In this document: piece by piece, positions 18,381 to 26,713 of the stretch
Position numbering within the stretch: the first letter of the stretch is position 1
Layout of the letters: each line of letters starts with the position of its first letter
Source of the DNA: Acinetobacter modestus
GTDB lineage: Bacteria; Pseudomonadota; Gammaproteobacteria; Pseudomonadales; Moraxellaceae
DNA length: 64,000 nucleotides
Assembly (NCBI RefSeq): GCF_014636095.1
Contig: NZ_BMDV01000006.1
Location: 1 to 64,000 of the forward strand
Reading direction: 5' to 3'
The notes under the pieces: generated by a model
What the model was told of the DNA's origin: nothing
Database searches by the model: none
Seen by the model: only the letters and a program-made list of their open reading frames with translations
Program-made: the position numbers and the translations under genes

Positions 18381-19018
18381 TTACTCATCAAACATCCAAC
18401 GTTCCCTTAACGTCCGAATTTTTGCAGATGGATGAATGATAGAACGATCAGGATTAACTAATCGAACAGAACCTTGTGGTAAACCATAATATAGTTCTAT
18501 TTTTCGTTGAATTGTTCTTACACGAGCATCACTTCGGGTTGCACGTTGACCCGTAAATAACTTAAAACTTGCCCATTTTCTTCATCATTCAAGTTTAAAT
18601 TCACAAGCTCTTCAACAAAAGTTTGATCATTATTAATTTCATCATCTACAGTCATAGATTCATCACTTTTCGATTCCGTAGCTAAACTGGGCAAATCTTT
18701 TTCATCGAACTCCAACAAAATATCAAACTGATAATTGTGCCCCTCTTCTCGCCAGTTTCCAGAGAACATCTCATACGAGTCATCCTCAAAATTTCCCTCT
18801 AAAACATAATTTAAATCAAAATTTCCATTCTCATCATTATATTCTACAACCCCTTGCACAACCTGAAATTCAGTTGTCATTTTTAAGACGATTCGTCCTG
18901 ATTGAACTCAATCATACCCATTAATCTTGCCTTCAAATAAGATAAAAACTTCATTATCTTTTTTGCCAATCCGAGTCACCTTTGCTGGAAGATCATTCCA
19001 ATAGATTTCACCTAACAT
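18381..19018 (-). pseudogene. Disrupted gene, unknown product (in-frame stop and frameshift)
   Basis: A start ATG at 19018 has AAGGA 7 bases ahead. The frame reads MLGEIYWNDLPAKVTRIGKK and on to EGKINGYD, then meets TGA at 18908-18910. The same frame continues beyond the stop (VQSGRIVLK, then MTTEFQVVQG) to 18518. A second frame, reached by a -1 shift around 18560-18590, continues as KWASFKLFTGQRATRSDA to RTLRERWMFDE and stops at 18381. That second part has no ATG, GTG or TTG. Rejoined, the product would be about 212 residues, beta-rich first and basic at the end. The 120-residue frame from 18880 could be read alone but lacks a good ribosome binding site. Recoding or sequencing error are alternatives. 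Confidence 0.6.
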
Positions 19019-19044
19019 GATGTTATCCTTATATGGCTGAAAAT

Positions 19045-19695
19045 TTAAACAGCATACAAAACAAAAATTTCTTCTAGAAAAATATCACCACAATCTTTAA
19101 CTTCGTACAGAATATCGCCCCAATGTCTATCAACTAATTTTTCCCCAACAACGCTCATTACTTCATTCATCTTCTCAAACTTTAAAGACTTTAAATTCAT
19201 ATGAATAATAAATGAAGTATTATATTGAAAATGATCAAATTCCATTTCATCCAAAATTTTCGTACTAAAAGTATTATAATCAATGTTTAAATACTGACCT
19301 TGTTTAAAACATAAGATTTTCTTTACATCCTGTATATCTATACTGTAATCCCGATCAAATATAAATGAGATCAGACTAATCAATATTTCTTCAATCGAAA
19401 TCTGATGTGATTCATTTTCCGTATATCTATAAACAATAGCATTATATAAATGAGCATTTAAGGGCATCATAATTTTTTCTGGAACAATAAATATCAAAAA
19501 ATTAAAATGATCCGCATTAATTTTTTCTAAAAAAACCTGATTTTCCGTCACAATAATTGTAACTGTATCTTTAGACTGAGTTGGCAATACATCAATCAAT
19601 GAAGTGGTAACACGTAAATTTCTATAATAAAATCTGGTATGATCTAAACAGATCATCTTGTCGGAATCAGTATAGATAGAAATATCTTCACTCAT
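19045..19695 (-). CDS. Short protein resembling the FtsZ/tubulin C-terminal domain
   Basis: 216 residues. The segment SIDIQDVKKIL (118-128) matches the FtsZ T7 loop NxDFADVKxVM, with both catalytic-type Asp residues kept and Asn changed to Ser. A helix like FtsZ H7 (IEEILISLISFIFD) lies directly before it. The end WGDILYEVKDCGDIFLEEIF-VLYAV matches the closing FtsZ strands (NIIFGAVID--LGDEVRVTVIATG). The distance from T7-like loop to the end, about 98 residues, is also that of FtsZ. The N-terminal 100 residues are too short for a GTPase domain and lack GGGTGTG. FtsZ kinship is my inference, not proven. It overlaps the WYL gene by 8 bases, so the two are cotranslated. Confidence 0.6.
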   Translation of the reverse strand: MSEDISIYTDSDKMICLDHTRFYYRNLRVTTSLIDVLPTQSKDTVTIIVTENQVFLEKINADHFNFLIFIVPEKIMMPLNAHLYNAIVYRYTENESHQISIEEILISLISFIFDRDYSIDIQDVKKILCFKQGQYLNIDYNTFSTKILDEMEFDHFQYNTSFIIHMNLKSLKFEKMNEVMSVVGEKLVDRHWGDILYEVKDCGDIFLEEIFVLYAV

Positions 19696-20911
19696 GATCT
19701 AGCTCAACTGAATTCTGCGCTATACCCTCGATTTCAGCATTCGATTCATCATCAAAAAATGAATCAAGATCACTTTCTTCTTTTTCATCAACTCGATATT
19801 CTGCTAAATCATCATAGTCCACGTCATAATAATTTCGTGCAGCCAAGACATGTACTTTAACTTTTTCAAATAACTCTTGTGGTTCAATCACTTGTATGGA
19901 ATGTGATTTTTCAACTAACCAATTTAAAACACTGGTTGTAATAATACTTTTTGCTTCAAGGATAAAATAACCTTCATTCTGATCAATAATATGCTGATAT
20001 TCATCAATTGGATAAGACTCTAATTCGTCTCTTAAATAATTTTCACAACGGAGCTTGATTGAAAGATTTTCTCTTTCAAAATGAGCATCTTCATATTCTT
20101 TTTCTTCAACCAAACAGTCCAAGTCATATGAATCAATATCTATACTAATAGATTGTGGTATTAAAGTAACTCGATCAAATCTTTGCATATTAAACGTACG
20201 CAACTCATTTTTTTGATCTATAATTTTACTTGCCATCAAATACTGTTTATTCCCATATTGAATAATTCCATGCGGTTTCAATGTATAAATATTTTGTTTC
20301 TTTTCTCCCTCTTTACGATATAAACACTTTATCCACTGTTCATTATCCAATAATGCAGTATAAATATTTTTAACTTGATCTGTAATATAATATTCTATAT
20401 CCATATTATGATAGCCTGTAGGTACAAAGCGAATCCTTTCCTGCCAATCTTGCAATAAAGTATTTTGTTCTAATTGCTTAGTGGCAGACTCAAAAAAACC
20501 TACAACATTCAGATAAACCTGTTCAGGTAGATATTGATGTAAATAATTACTCGCCATCACTAAAACCAAAGCCAATTCAGCATTCATTTTTTCAATTGCT
20601 GCATCTTCACTAAGATAATATTCGTTAGGCTGATTACCTTTTTTTGAAATACAATGTACCGTTCCCGTTACTAAAATCTTTTTAAGTTTATCCAAATCAC
20701 GTTTAATTGCTTTACGGATAGATTGCTCATCAATTTCATTATTATACCAAGACTGTATTTCTGTCTTTAACTGATCCATCGGACAAGCTGCTTGTGGTGA
20801 ACGTGGTAAATGATGATAAAGATTTAATATTCTGTTGACTTGATTTATATCAGCATCTAAGCGATATTTATGATGGTTTTTAATAAAACCTTTTGCTTTT
20901 GTTGTTTTCAT
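19688..20911 (-). CDS. WYL-domain transcriptional regulator
   Basis: 407 residues. The N-terminal part (about 1-100) looks like a winged helix (HHLPRSPQAACPMDQLKTEI, then SIRKAIKRDLDKLKKI). The middle (about 195-275) is a WYL domain: YTLKPHGIIQYGNKQYLMAS, with ELRTFNMQRFDRV after it. The C-terminal extension is acidic. WYL regulators of the BrxR/CapW type control phage-defence operons, and this gene leads such a block. I chose the ATG at 20911; a TTG 12 bases earlier is possible. A perfect inverted repeat at 20958-20980, 47 bases upstream, is a likely operator. Confidence 0.88.
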   Translation of the reverse strand: MKTTKAKGFIKNHHKYRLDADINQVNRILNLYHHLPRSPQAACPMDQLKTEIQSWYNNEIDEQSIRKAIKRDLDKLKKILVTGTVHCISKKGNQPNEYYLSEDAAIEKMNAELALVLVMASNYLHQYLPEQVYLNVVGFFESATKQLEQNTLLQDWQERIRFVPTGYHNMDIEYYITDQVKNIYTALLDNEQWIKCLYRKEGEKKQNIYTLKPHGIIQYGNKQYLMASKIIDQKNELRTFNMQRFDRVTLIPQSISIDIDSYDLDCLVEEKEYEDAHFERENLSIKLRCENYLRDELESYPIDEYQHIIDQNEGYFILEAKSIITTSVLNWLVEKSHSIQVIEPQELFEKVKVHVLAARNYYDVDYDDLAEYRVDEKEESDLDSFFDDESNAEIEGIAQNSVELDHE

Positions 20912-20957
20912 ATTCCAATCCAACCTTAACTGTAATTAAGATCAGAATATCATCCTT

Positions 20958-20980
20958 GTCAGACATATAATGTCTGACAG
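20958..20980. promoter_or_regulatory. Perfect inverted repeat, likely operator of the WYL block
   Basis: TGTCAGACAT (20958-20967) and ATGTCTGACA (20971-20980) are exact reverse complements with ATA between. The site is 47 bases upstream of the WYL start codon. The two arms fit a homodimeric winged-helix repressor. No T-run follows on either strand, so termination is less likely. Confidence 0.7.
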
Positions 20981-21014
20981 AAAAAATTTTATTATTTATT
21001 ATAAGGTATTGATT

Positions 21015-21581
21015 TTAATTATTTTTAACCTTTAGTTCAGCCAAATATTTGCCAAACTTGCGTGCAGTTTCTAAATCCCCTTCGGGCGGTGTAATTTCAA
21101 CGCTAGCATTATCGGACTGCGTCATTAAACCCAGAAAGCTCGACATCCGATTAATATCCAATGGGCTTCTTCCTGTTGGCATAAATGGCAAACCAGCCCA
21201 TAACATGCCATGTTGCATCGCAAATAAATTAATTTGCTGTAATACCGCCAATTTGTCTCCGCTGAGACCACCACCGTTAGTAAAACCAGCAGCCAATTTC
21301 CCCTGCCATGTACGTGCCAACCAGCGTTTAGAAGAATCTTCCATGAACTGTTTCAATGCTGATGTAAGACTCCCCATATAGGTTGGACATCCCATCACGA
21401 TTACATCTGCTTGATCTAATAAATCCCATTGCGGTGCAACCACAGAAAGTAGATGCACTTCGGCTCCCGCTTGTTCAGCGCCTTGTGCGATATATTGTGC
21501 AACCTTAGCTGTGTGCCCATAAGGACTATGATAAATCACACAAACTTTAACTTGGGGAGTAATTTGCTCAATAACAGACAT
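21015..21581 (-). CDS. WrbA-like flavodoxin / NAD(P)H quinone reductase
   Basis: An FMN-binding flavodoxin-fold protein of 188 residues. The phosphate-binding loop is IYHSPYGHTAKVAQYI near the N terminus, and GCPTYMGSLTSALKQF plus FTNGGGLSGDK are the other cofactor and WrbA-like segments. Probably reduces quinones with NAD(P)H. I chose the ATG at 21581 (MSVIEQITPQVK); a longer frame begins at 21599. It is the right border of the accessory block, and may be separate from it. Confidence 0.85.
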   Translation of the reverse strand: MSVIEQITPQVKVCVIYHSPYGHTAKVAQYIAQGAEQAGAEVHLLSVVAPQWDLLDQADVIVMGCPTYMGSLTSALKQFMEDSSKRWLARTWQGKLAAGFTNGGGLSGDKLAVLQQINLFAMQHGMLWAGLPFMPTGRSPLDINRMSSFLGLMTQSDNASVEITPPEGDLETARKFGKYLAELKVKNN

Positions 21582-21663
21582 GGATAATTTAAAAACCAAT
21601 GAATTGAATCAAGTTTAACATTTTAACGAATGCAAGGCGAATCAATAGCACTAAGGATGTGAT

Positions 21664-22404
21664 TTATTGCATAAATACAAATGTTGCCATTCGTCCCGTT
21701 TTTACATCACGACGATAAGAGAAATAATCTTGCGCTTGTTGATAAGAGCATTGATCACCACCTAAAACGGTTTCTACACCTAAACTGTTTAAAATAAATC
21801 GGGCAATTGCATACAAATCAGCCTGATATTTACCTTCAATTTGACCTGAAATAAAAGCAACGGCTAATTCAGGATATTTCTCACAGAAAATGGCTTTTAC
21901 TTCAGCCCCGACTTCAAAGCAAGGTTGGCTGATCGCAGCGCCTAACCACGCCCAAGTTGGCTGAGATTTCATTTCAGTCACGGTATTTTCGACAATTCCA
22001 TTAGCCAAACCACGCCAACCTGCGTGCAGATTAGCGACTTCTGTACCTTCGTTATTACCCAATACAATAGGCAAACAATCAGCAGTCATCATCATTAAGG
22101 CATGACCTGCGCGCTGTGTGACTAAGCCATCACCTTCAAGTGCAATAAATGGAATTTGCTCGTTAATCGTATGACAAATGCTGCTATGCGTTTGTGTCAT
22201 CCACGTGATTTTATCTACACTAAATGCAGACAACTCATTCAACAATAGCATTCGATGTTGCTGAACACGTTGTGCATCATCATTCACGTGCAAAGCCAGA
22301 TTAAATCCTGATAGATTTTCATTTTGAGTTGCAATCGTTTGAGGATGCTGAATACCTGTTTGCCCAACATATATCCCTTTGGGCAAACCTTGTACAAATT
22401 CCAT
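21664..22404 (-). CDS. pgeF: PgeF/YfiH laccase-domain protein
   Basis: A 246-residue protein of the YfiH/PgeF family. Members act as purine nucleoside enzymes, and in E. coli the protein corrects mistakes in peptidoglycan composition. The conserved metal-site segments TQTHSSICH, MMTADCLPIVL and NLHAGWRGL are present, and the C-terminal CSYQQAQDYFSYRRD is typical. It follows rluD (rluD-pgeF), an order common in gammaproteobacteria, with an 86-base gap. Confidence 0.93.
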   Translation of the reverse strand: MEFVQGLPKGIYVGQTGIQHPQTIATQNENLSGFNLALHVNDDAQRVQQHRMLLLNELSAFSVDKITWMTQTHSSICHTINEQIPFIALEGDGLVTQRAGHALMMMTADCLPIVLGNNEGTEVANLHAGWRGLANGIVENTVTEMKSQPTWAWLGAAISQPCFEVGAEVKAIFCEKYPELAVAFISGQIEGKYQADLYAIARFILNSLGVETVLGGDQCSYQQAQDYFSYRRDVKTGRMATFVFMQ

Positions 22405-22490
22405 AAAATCCGTCCTCTTACCAGAATATATTCCTTAGCTTTTGAACGGGAGAAGCTGAACACATCTCCCTTTATTTAAAGAGAACTTTT

Positions 22491-23540
22491 TTAATAAGCT
22501 TCATTCTCTTGGCGAAGTACTTCAACCAATTGAGTGAAATCCTCTGGCCATGGTGCTTCAAACATCATTTCTTCACCAGTACGCGGATGCACTAAACCTA
22601 ATTTAGCTGCATGTAAAGCTTGGCGTTTAAAACTGCGTAGCATGTCAATTAAGACTTCTGATGCACCAGCAGGGAACCGTACACGATTGACATAAACAGG
22701 ATCACCTACCAAACCATGTCCAAGATAACTAAAATGCACACGAATTTGATGAGTACGTCCTGTTTCAAGTTGAGCCTGAATACGAGTAAAGTCGCGGAAA
22801 CGCTCTTTCACATTGTAATGCGTTACTGCATCACGTCCACCCGGTAAGATCGCCATTTTGACACGATCGACTGGGTGACGTTTAATTGGCTCATCAATCG
22901 TGCCACCCGCAATAATATTTCCATATGCAACTAAATCATAAACACGATAAACGGTTTTTTTCGCAAGTTGTTTACTGAGAGAAAACTGGGCTTCCAATGT
23001 TTTTGCAACAACCAATAAACCGCTGGTGTCTTTATCAATACGATGTACTAAACCTGCACGGGAAAGCTCAGCTAGTTTAGGTGCATGATAAAGCAATGCA
23101 TTAACCAAAGTACCTGTAGGATTGCCAGCACCTGGATGAACCACCATGCCAACTTCTTTATTAATCACAATAATATCATCGTCTTCATAGACAATATTGA
23201 GGGGAATGTTTTCAGGTTGACTCGAGGTTTGGGCTTCTAACTCAACATTCAACGTAAGCAATTCATTGCCTTCGCAACGATATTTAGGTTTTACAATGTT
23301 ACCATTTACCAACAGATGCCCGTCTTTCATCCATTGCTTGAGCTTTTCACGAGAGAACTCACTCCAAACCAATGCAGCAACCTGATCAATACGCTGACCT
23401 AGATACTCTTCATCGAGTTGAATTTGCAACGATAAACGTGTTGCAGTTGCATCAGAATTATGATTATCTGCATCGACAGAATCTTCAAGTAAGAAATCTG
23501 TCTCAGAAAGGTTTGAATTGGAAGATTGTGTTGAAGTCAT
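22491..23540 (-). CDS. rluD: 23S rRNA pseudouridine(1911/1915/1917) synthase
   Basis: Makes three pseudouridines in helix 69 of 23S rRNA. The 349 residues contain an S4-type RNA-binding domain (about 40-105) and the RluA-type catalytic domain, with the catalytic Asp in HRIDKDTSGLLV. The N-terminal 35 residues are an acidic Asn/Ser-rich extension, longer than in E. coli. It is divergent from bamD with a 71-base gap, again the usual gammaproteobacterial arrangement. Confidence 0.95.
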   Translation of the reverse strand: MTSTQSSNSNLSETDFLLEDSVDADNHNSDATATRLSLQIQLDEEYLGQRIDQVAALVWSEFSREKLKQWMKDGHLLVNGNIVKPKYRCEGNELLTLNVELEAQTSSQPENIPLNIVYEDDDIIVINKEVGMVVHPGAGNPTGTLVNALLYHAPKLAELSRAGLVHRIDKDTSGLLVVAKTLEAQFSLSKQLAKKTVYRVYDLVAYGNIIAGGTIDEPIKRHPVDRVKMAILPGGRDAVTHYNVKERFRDFTRIQAQLETGRTHQIRVHFSYLGHGLVGDPVYVNRVRFPAGASEVLIDMLRSFKRQALHAAKLGLVHPRTGEEMMFEAPWPEDFTQLVEVLRQENEAY

Positions 23541-23611
23541 TTTGATGATCGATACAAAAATGGTTTAATAGCACCATTGTAGCTTATTGTCCCAAAAGCA
23601 GAGGAATTTTT

Positions 23612-24691
23612 ATGTCGCTACCCCATTATAAAATTACCATATTGGCTTTATCTTTAGGCGTAGCGTCTGTATTTGTTGGTTGTAGCAGTAATCCAAGCAA
23701 AAAAGAAGTGGTTGATAAAGGCCCACAGTCAAGTGAACAAGTCTATTTTGAAAAAGCACAAAAATCACTTGAACGTAATCAATATACCGATGCTGTTAAA
23801 TCACTTGAAGCGATAGATACGTATTATCCAACTGGACAATACACTCAACAAGCACAACTTGAACTCCTCTACGCCAAATTTAAACAAAAAGATTATGAAG
23901 GTACGATTGCACTGGCAGATCGTTTCATTCGTTTAAATCCACAACATCCAAATGTTGATTACGCCTACTATGTTCGGGGTGTAGCCAACATGGAAATGAA
24001 TTACGACAGTTTGATTCGTTATACTTCATTACAACAATCACATCGTGATGTGAGCTACGTTAAAGTCGCTTATCAAAACTTTGTAGATTTGATTCGTCGT
24101 TTCCCAAGTAGCCAATATTCAGTAGATGCTGCACAACGTATGAAATTTATCGGTCAAGAATTGGCCGAAAGTGAAATGAATGCGGCGCGTTTCAATATTC
24201 AACGTAAAGCATGGTTGGCTGCTGCTGAACGTGCACAATGGGTAATTGAACACTATCCACAAACACCACAAACACCTGAAGCACTTGCAACATTAGCTTA
24301 TAGCTATCAAAAATTAGGCGATCAAGCCACGTCTCAACAATATATTGATCTTTTAAAACTGAACTATCCAAATTTAGTTAAGGCAAATGGCGAAGTAAAT
24401 CTTCGTGCTGCTCGTAAAGAAGGTAGTTGGGTCAATCGTGCCACTTTAGGGTTGCTTGGCCGCGAATCTAAAACGGTACAAGTAAAAGAACAAACCAATG
24501 GTGAAACTGAGCAACGCAGCTTAACAAATCGTTTGAGCCTTGGTTTATTAGATAAGCCAACAACCGAAGAAATCGATTCTGCTCCTATTGAAGAACCAAC
24601 CGATAAACCAAGTTGGATGAACCGTTTAAGCTTCGGGCTATTAGATAAGCCTGAGACCAAAGAAACTTCGGGGGCTGATGCTGCAAATTAA
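23612..24691 (+). CDS. bamD: Outer membrane assembly lipoprotein BamD, long form
   Basis: BamD is an essential lipoprotein of the Bam complex that inserts outer-membrane proteins. The signal peptide ends in a lipobox, VGC-SS, with Cys24. The TPR repeats run from about residue 40 to 260 and cover the family's full length (E. coli about 245 residues). The remaining 95 residues form an extra tail with three copies of a motif WVNR-TLGLLG, LTNRLSLGLLDK and WMNRLSFGLLDK, exactly 31 residues apart (from 273, 304 and 335). The tail's job is unknown; it may bind another Bam subunit or peptidoglycan. Confidence 0.93.
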   Translation: MSLPHYKITILALSLGVASVFVGCSSNPSKKEVVDKGPQSSEQVYFEKAQKSLERNQYTDAVKSLEAIDTYYPTGQYTQQAQLELLYAKFKQKDYEGTIALADRFIRLNPQHPNVDYAYYVRGVANMEMNYDSLIRYTSLQQSHRDVSYVKVAYQNFVDLIRRFPSSQYSVDAAQRMKFIGQELAESEMNAARFNIQRKAWLAAAERAQWVIEHYPQTPQTPEALATLAYSYQKLGDQATSQQYIDLLKLNYPNLVKANGEVNLRAARKEGSWVNRATLGLLGRESKTVQVKEQTNGETEQRSLTNRLSLGLLDKPTTEEIDSAPIEEPTDKPSWMNRLSFGLLDKPETKETSGADAAN

Positions 24692-24712
24692 TTTGTAATC
24701 ATCAAAACCACA

Positions 24713-24740
24713 AAACAGGCAAGTCAACCCTTGCCTGTTT
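24713..24740 (+). terminator. Terminator after bamD
   Basis: AAACAGGCAAG (24713-24723) pairs perfectly with CTTGCCTGTTT (24730-24740), followed by a T-run. It separates bamD from dnaG. Confidence 0.85.
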
Positions 24741-24820
24741 TTCATTTTATGCAACAATGAATTCTGACACACTGACTTCAACGAAGATATTATCTCTCAG
24801 TCCAAAATGGTTAAATGCAC

Positions 24821-26707
24821 ATGGCAATTCCACAACATACGATTGATCAAATCTTAGATCGAACTGATATCGTCGATTTAATCGGTCAACGTGTGAAGTT
24901 AAAAAAGACTGGGCGTACTTACTCGGGCTGTTGTCCATTCCATCAGGAAAAATCTCCATCATTCCATGTATATAGAGATAAGCAGTATTATCATTGCTTT
25001 GGGTGTCAAGCTAATGGAAATGCGATTCGCTTCCTCATGGACATTGATAGTCGTAACTTTGTCGATGTAATGAAAGACTTGTCTAATCAGACAGGCATCG
25101 AATTGCCGAAAGATAATCACGACAATAAAAAACTTTCTTATAAACGTAGTCCTCAACAAATTGAAGCGGCTCAACCAACAAACACGTCAGTCGCTGAAAA
25201 TCCAGCACCTATTTCTGTAGCAGACGAATTTATAGATGGGCATTTTGTCGATATAGATCGCGTTATGGATGATCCTTTTGCTCAATTTGATCCATCCTTT
25301 TATATGGATGAACAAGTTCAAGAAGGTAATCTCTATGACTTACTGGAAAATGTTGCTCAGTTTTATGAACGCCAACTCCCAATGAGTCAAAAAGCACAAA
25401 ATTATTTTAAGCAACGTGGCTTATCGGCACAAACGATTCAATTTTGGCGTTTGGGTTATGCACCAGAGGATTGGCAGCATTTAGAAAAAGCCTTCCCACA
25501 AGATATTGAAGGTTTGAAACAGTTGGGTTTGATTCGTTCTAGTGATAGCGGTCGAGATTTTGATTTATTACGTGAGCGGGTAATTTTTCCGATCCGCGAT
25601 CATAAAGGTCGCGTGGTCGGTTTTGGTGGTCGTGCGCTCAATGATGAAATTAAACCTAAATATATTAACTCACCAGATTCAGAGGTATTCCACAAGAATC
25701 AATTGCTTTATGGTTTGTATGAAGGTCGTAAACTCAAAGCCAACGATTGGTTAATGGTCGAAGGCTATATGGACGTGATTGCATTGCAGCAATATGGTAT
25801 CAATGGTGCTGTCGCAACACTGGGAACAGCCAGTAATGCGGATCATTTAACCACCCTATTTAAACAAAATTCTCGTATTACCATTGCCTTTGACGGGGAT
25901 GCTGCAGGACAGAAAGCGGCACGACGCACCTTAGAAATTGCGCTACCCTTACTCAATGATGGTCGTGAATTAAAATTCTTTGTGCTTCCGAATGAACATG
26001 ATCCAGACTCATTGATTCGTCGTGAAGGCTTAGAAAACTTCCAAAAATTATTACAACAGGCACCGCTTTTATCTGACTTTGTGTTTGCTCATTTAACAGG
26101 ACAGCATGACGTTAGCACGCCTGAAGGTAAAAGTTTAGTTATGGGAGAACTACGTGAATTAACAGAGTTATTACCTAAACATGGCTCATTCCGTTATTTG
26201 CTGAGTCAGTCTTTCCGTGAGAAACTCGGTCTAGGCAAACGCTTTACCCCTCAAATCAGCCACGATGCCTCTTTATCTTTTAATATTCAAACCAAAGATG
26301 AAGATTTTGCAATCGCAATTTTAATGCATCACCCATTTCTCTATATTCATTTTGAAGAACTACTGGCAGTGATTGACCAAACTGAGCTGCTGGCTAAAGT
26401 TTTAGCGGTGCTCAATATTGTATTTGATGATTTACCGGATGATCAGGAATTAGCAACCTATTACGTACTCGGTGCATGTAGTCGTTATAGTCATGAGATT
26501 GCCGATGTTATGCAGAGAACCAATATTGAATCATTAACTCAAGCACCTGAGATTGCTGATAAATTGGCTAAGGACTTTTCATTAAATTTACAAGAAAAAT
26601 ATTTAAAATTAAAACTGAGATCACCTATCTCACTCATTGAATCACGCAATTTACGTCAACAATTAAATGAACTAACAAAACAGATTAGCTTGAAGTTATT
26701 GTCCTAA
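24821..26707 (+). CDS. dnaG: DNA primase
   Basis: Makes the RNA primers for DNA replication. The 628 residues comprise a CHC2 zinc domain (Cys38, His41, Cys59, Cys62), a TOPRIM polymerase core (VEGYMDVIALQQYG, FDGDAAGQKAA) and a C-terminal helicase-binding domain. Between the zinc and polymerase domains is a linker of about 70 residues (97-168) of acidic, low-complexity sequence, much longer than in E. coli. I took the ATG at 24821; an in-frame ATG two codons earlier also exists. The gene is not in the usual rpsU-dnaG-rpoD order. Confidence 0.95.
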   Translation: MAIPQHTIDQILDRTDIVDLIGQRVKLKKTGRTYSGCCPFHQEKSPSFHVYRDKQYYHCFGCQANGNAIRFLMDIDSRNFVDVMKDLSNQTGIELPKDNHDNKKLSYKRSPQQIEAAQPTNTSVAENPAPISVADEFIDGHFVDIDRVMDDPFAQFDPSFYMDEQVQEGNLYDLLENVAQFYERQLPMSQKAQNYFKQRGLSAQTIQFWRLGYAPEDWQHLEKAFPQDIEGLKQLGLIRSSDSGRDFDLLRERVIFPIRDHKGRVVGFGGRALNDEIKPKYINSPDSEVFHKNQLLYGLYEGRKLKANDWLMVEGYMDVIALQQYGINGAVATLGTASNADHLTTLFKQNSRITIAFDGDAAGQKAARRTLEIALPLLNDGRELKFFVLPNEHDPDSLIRREGLENFQKLLQQAPLLSDFVFAHLTGQHDVSTPEGKSLVMGELRELTELLPKHGSFRYLLSQSFREKLGLGKRFTPQISHDASLSFNIQTKDEDFAIAILMHHPFLYIHFEELLAVIDQTELLAKVLAVLNIVFDDLPDDQELATYYVLGACSRYSHEIADVMQRTNIESLTQAPEIADKLAKDFSLNLQEKYLKLKLRSPISLIESRNLRQQLNELTKQISLKLLS

Positions 26708-26713
26708 GCTAAG

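Noticed and set aside
18518..18880. Independent 120-residue gene starting MTTEF
   Set aside because: No convincing ribosome binding site, and the same frame continues upstream beyond a single TGA to a well-placed start at 19018. I treat it as part of a disrupted gene.
18908..18910. TGA as selenocysteine or programmed read-through
   Set aside because: No SECIS-like stem immediately downstream and a second lesion (frameshift) in the same gene. Decay is simpler.
17082..20911. Prophage or insertion sequence as source of the accessory block
   Set aside because: No integrase, transposase, terminal inverted repeats or target-site duplications could be seen.
22440..22475. Terminator between rluD and pgeF
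   Set aside because: GGGAGA/TCTCCC arms exist but the loop is large and no T-run follows; too weak to list.
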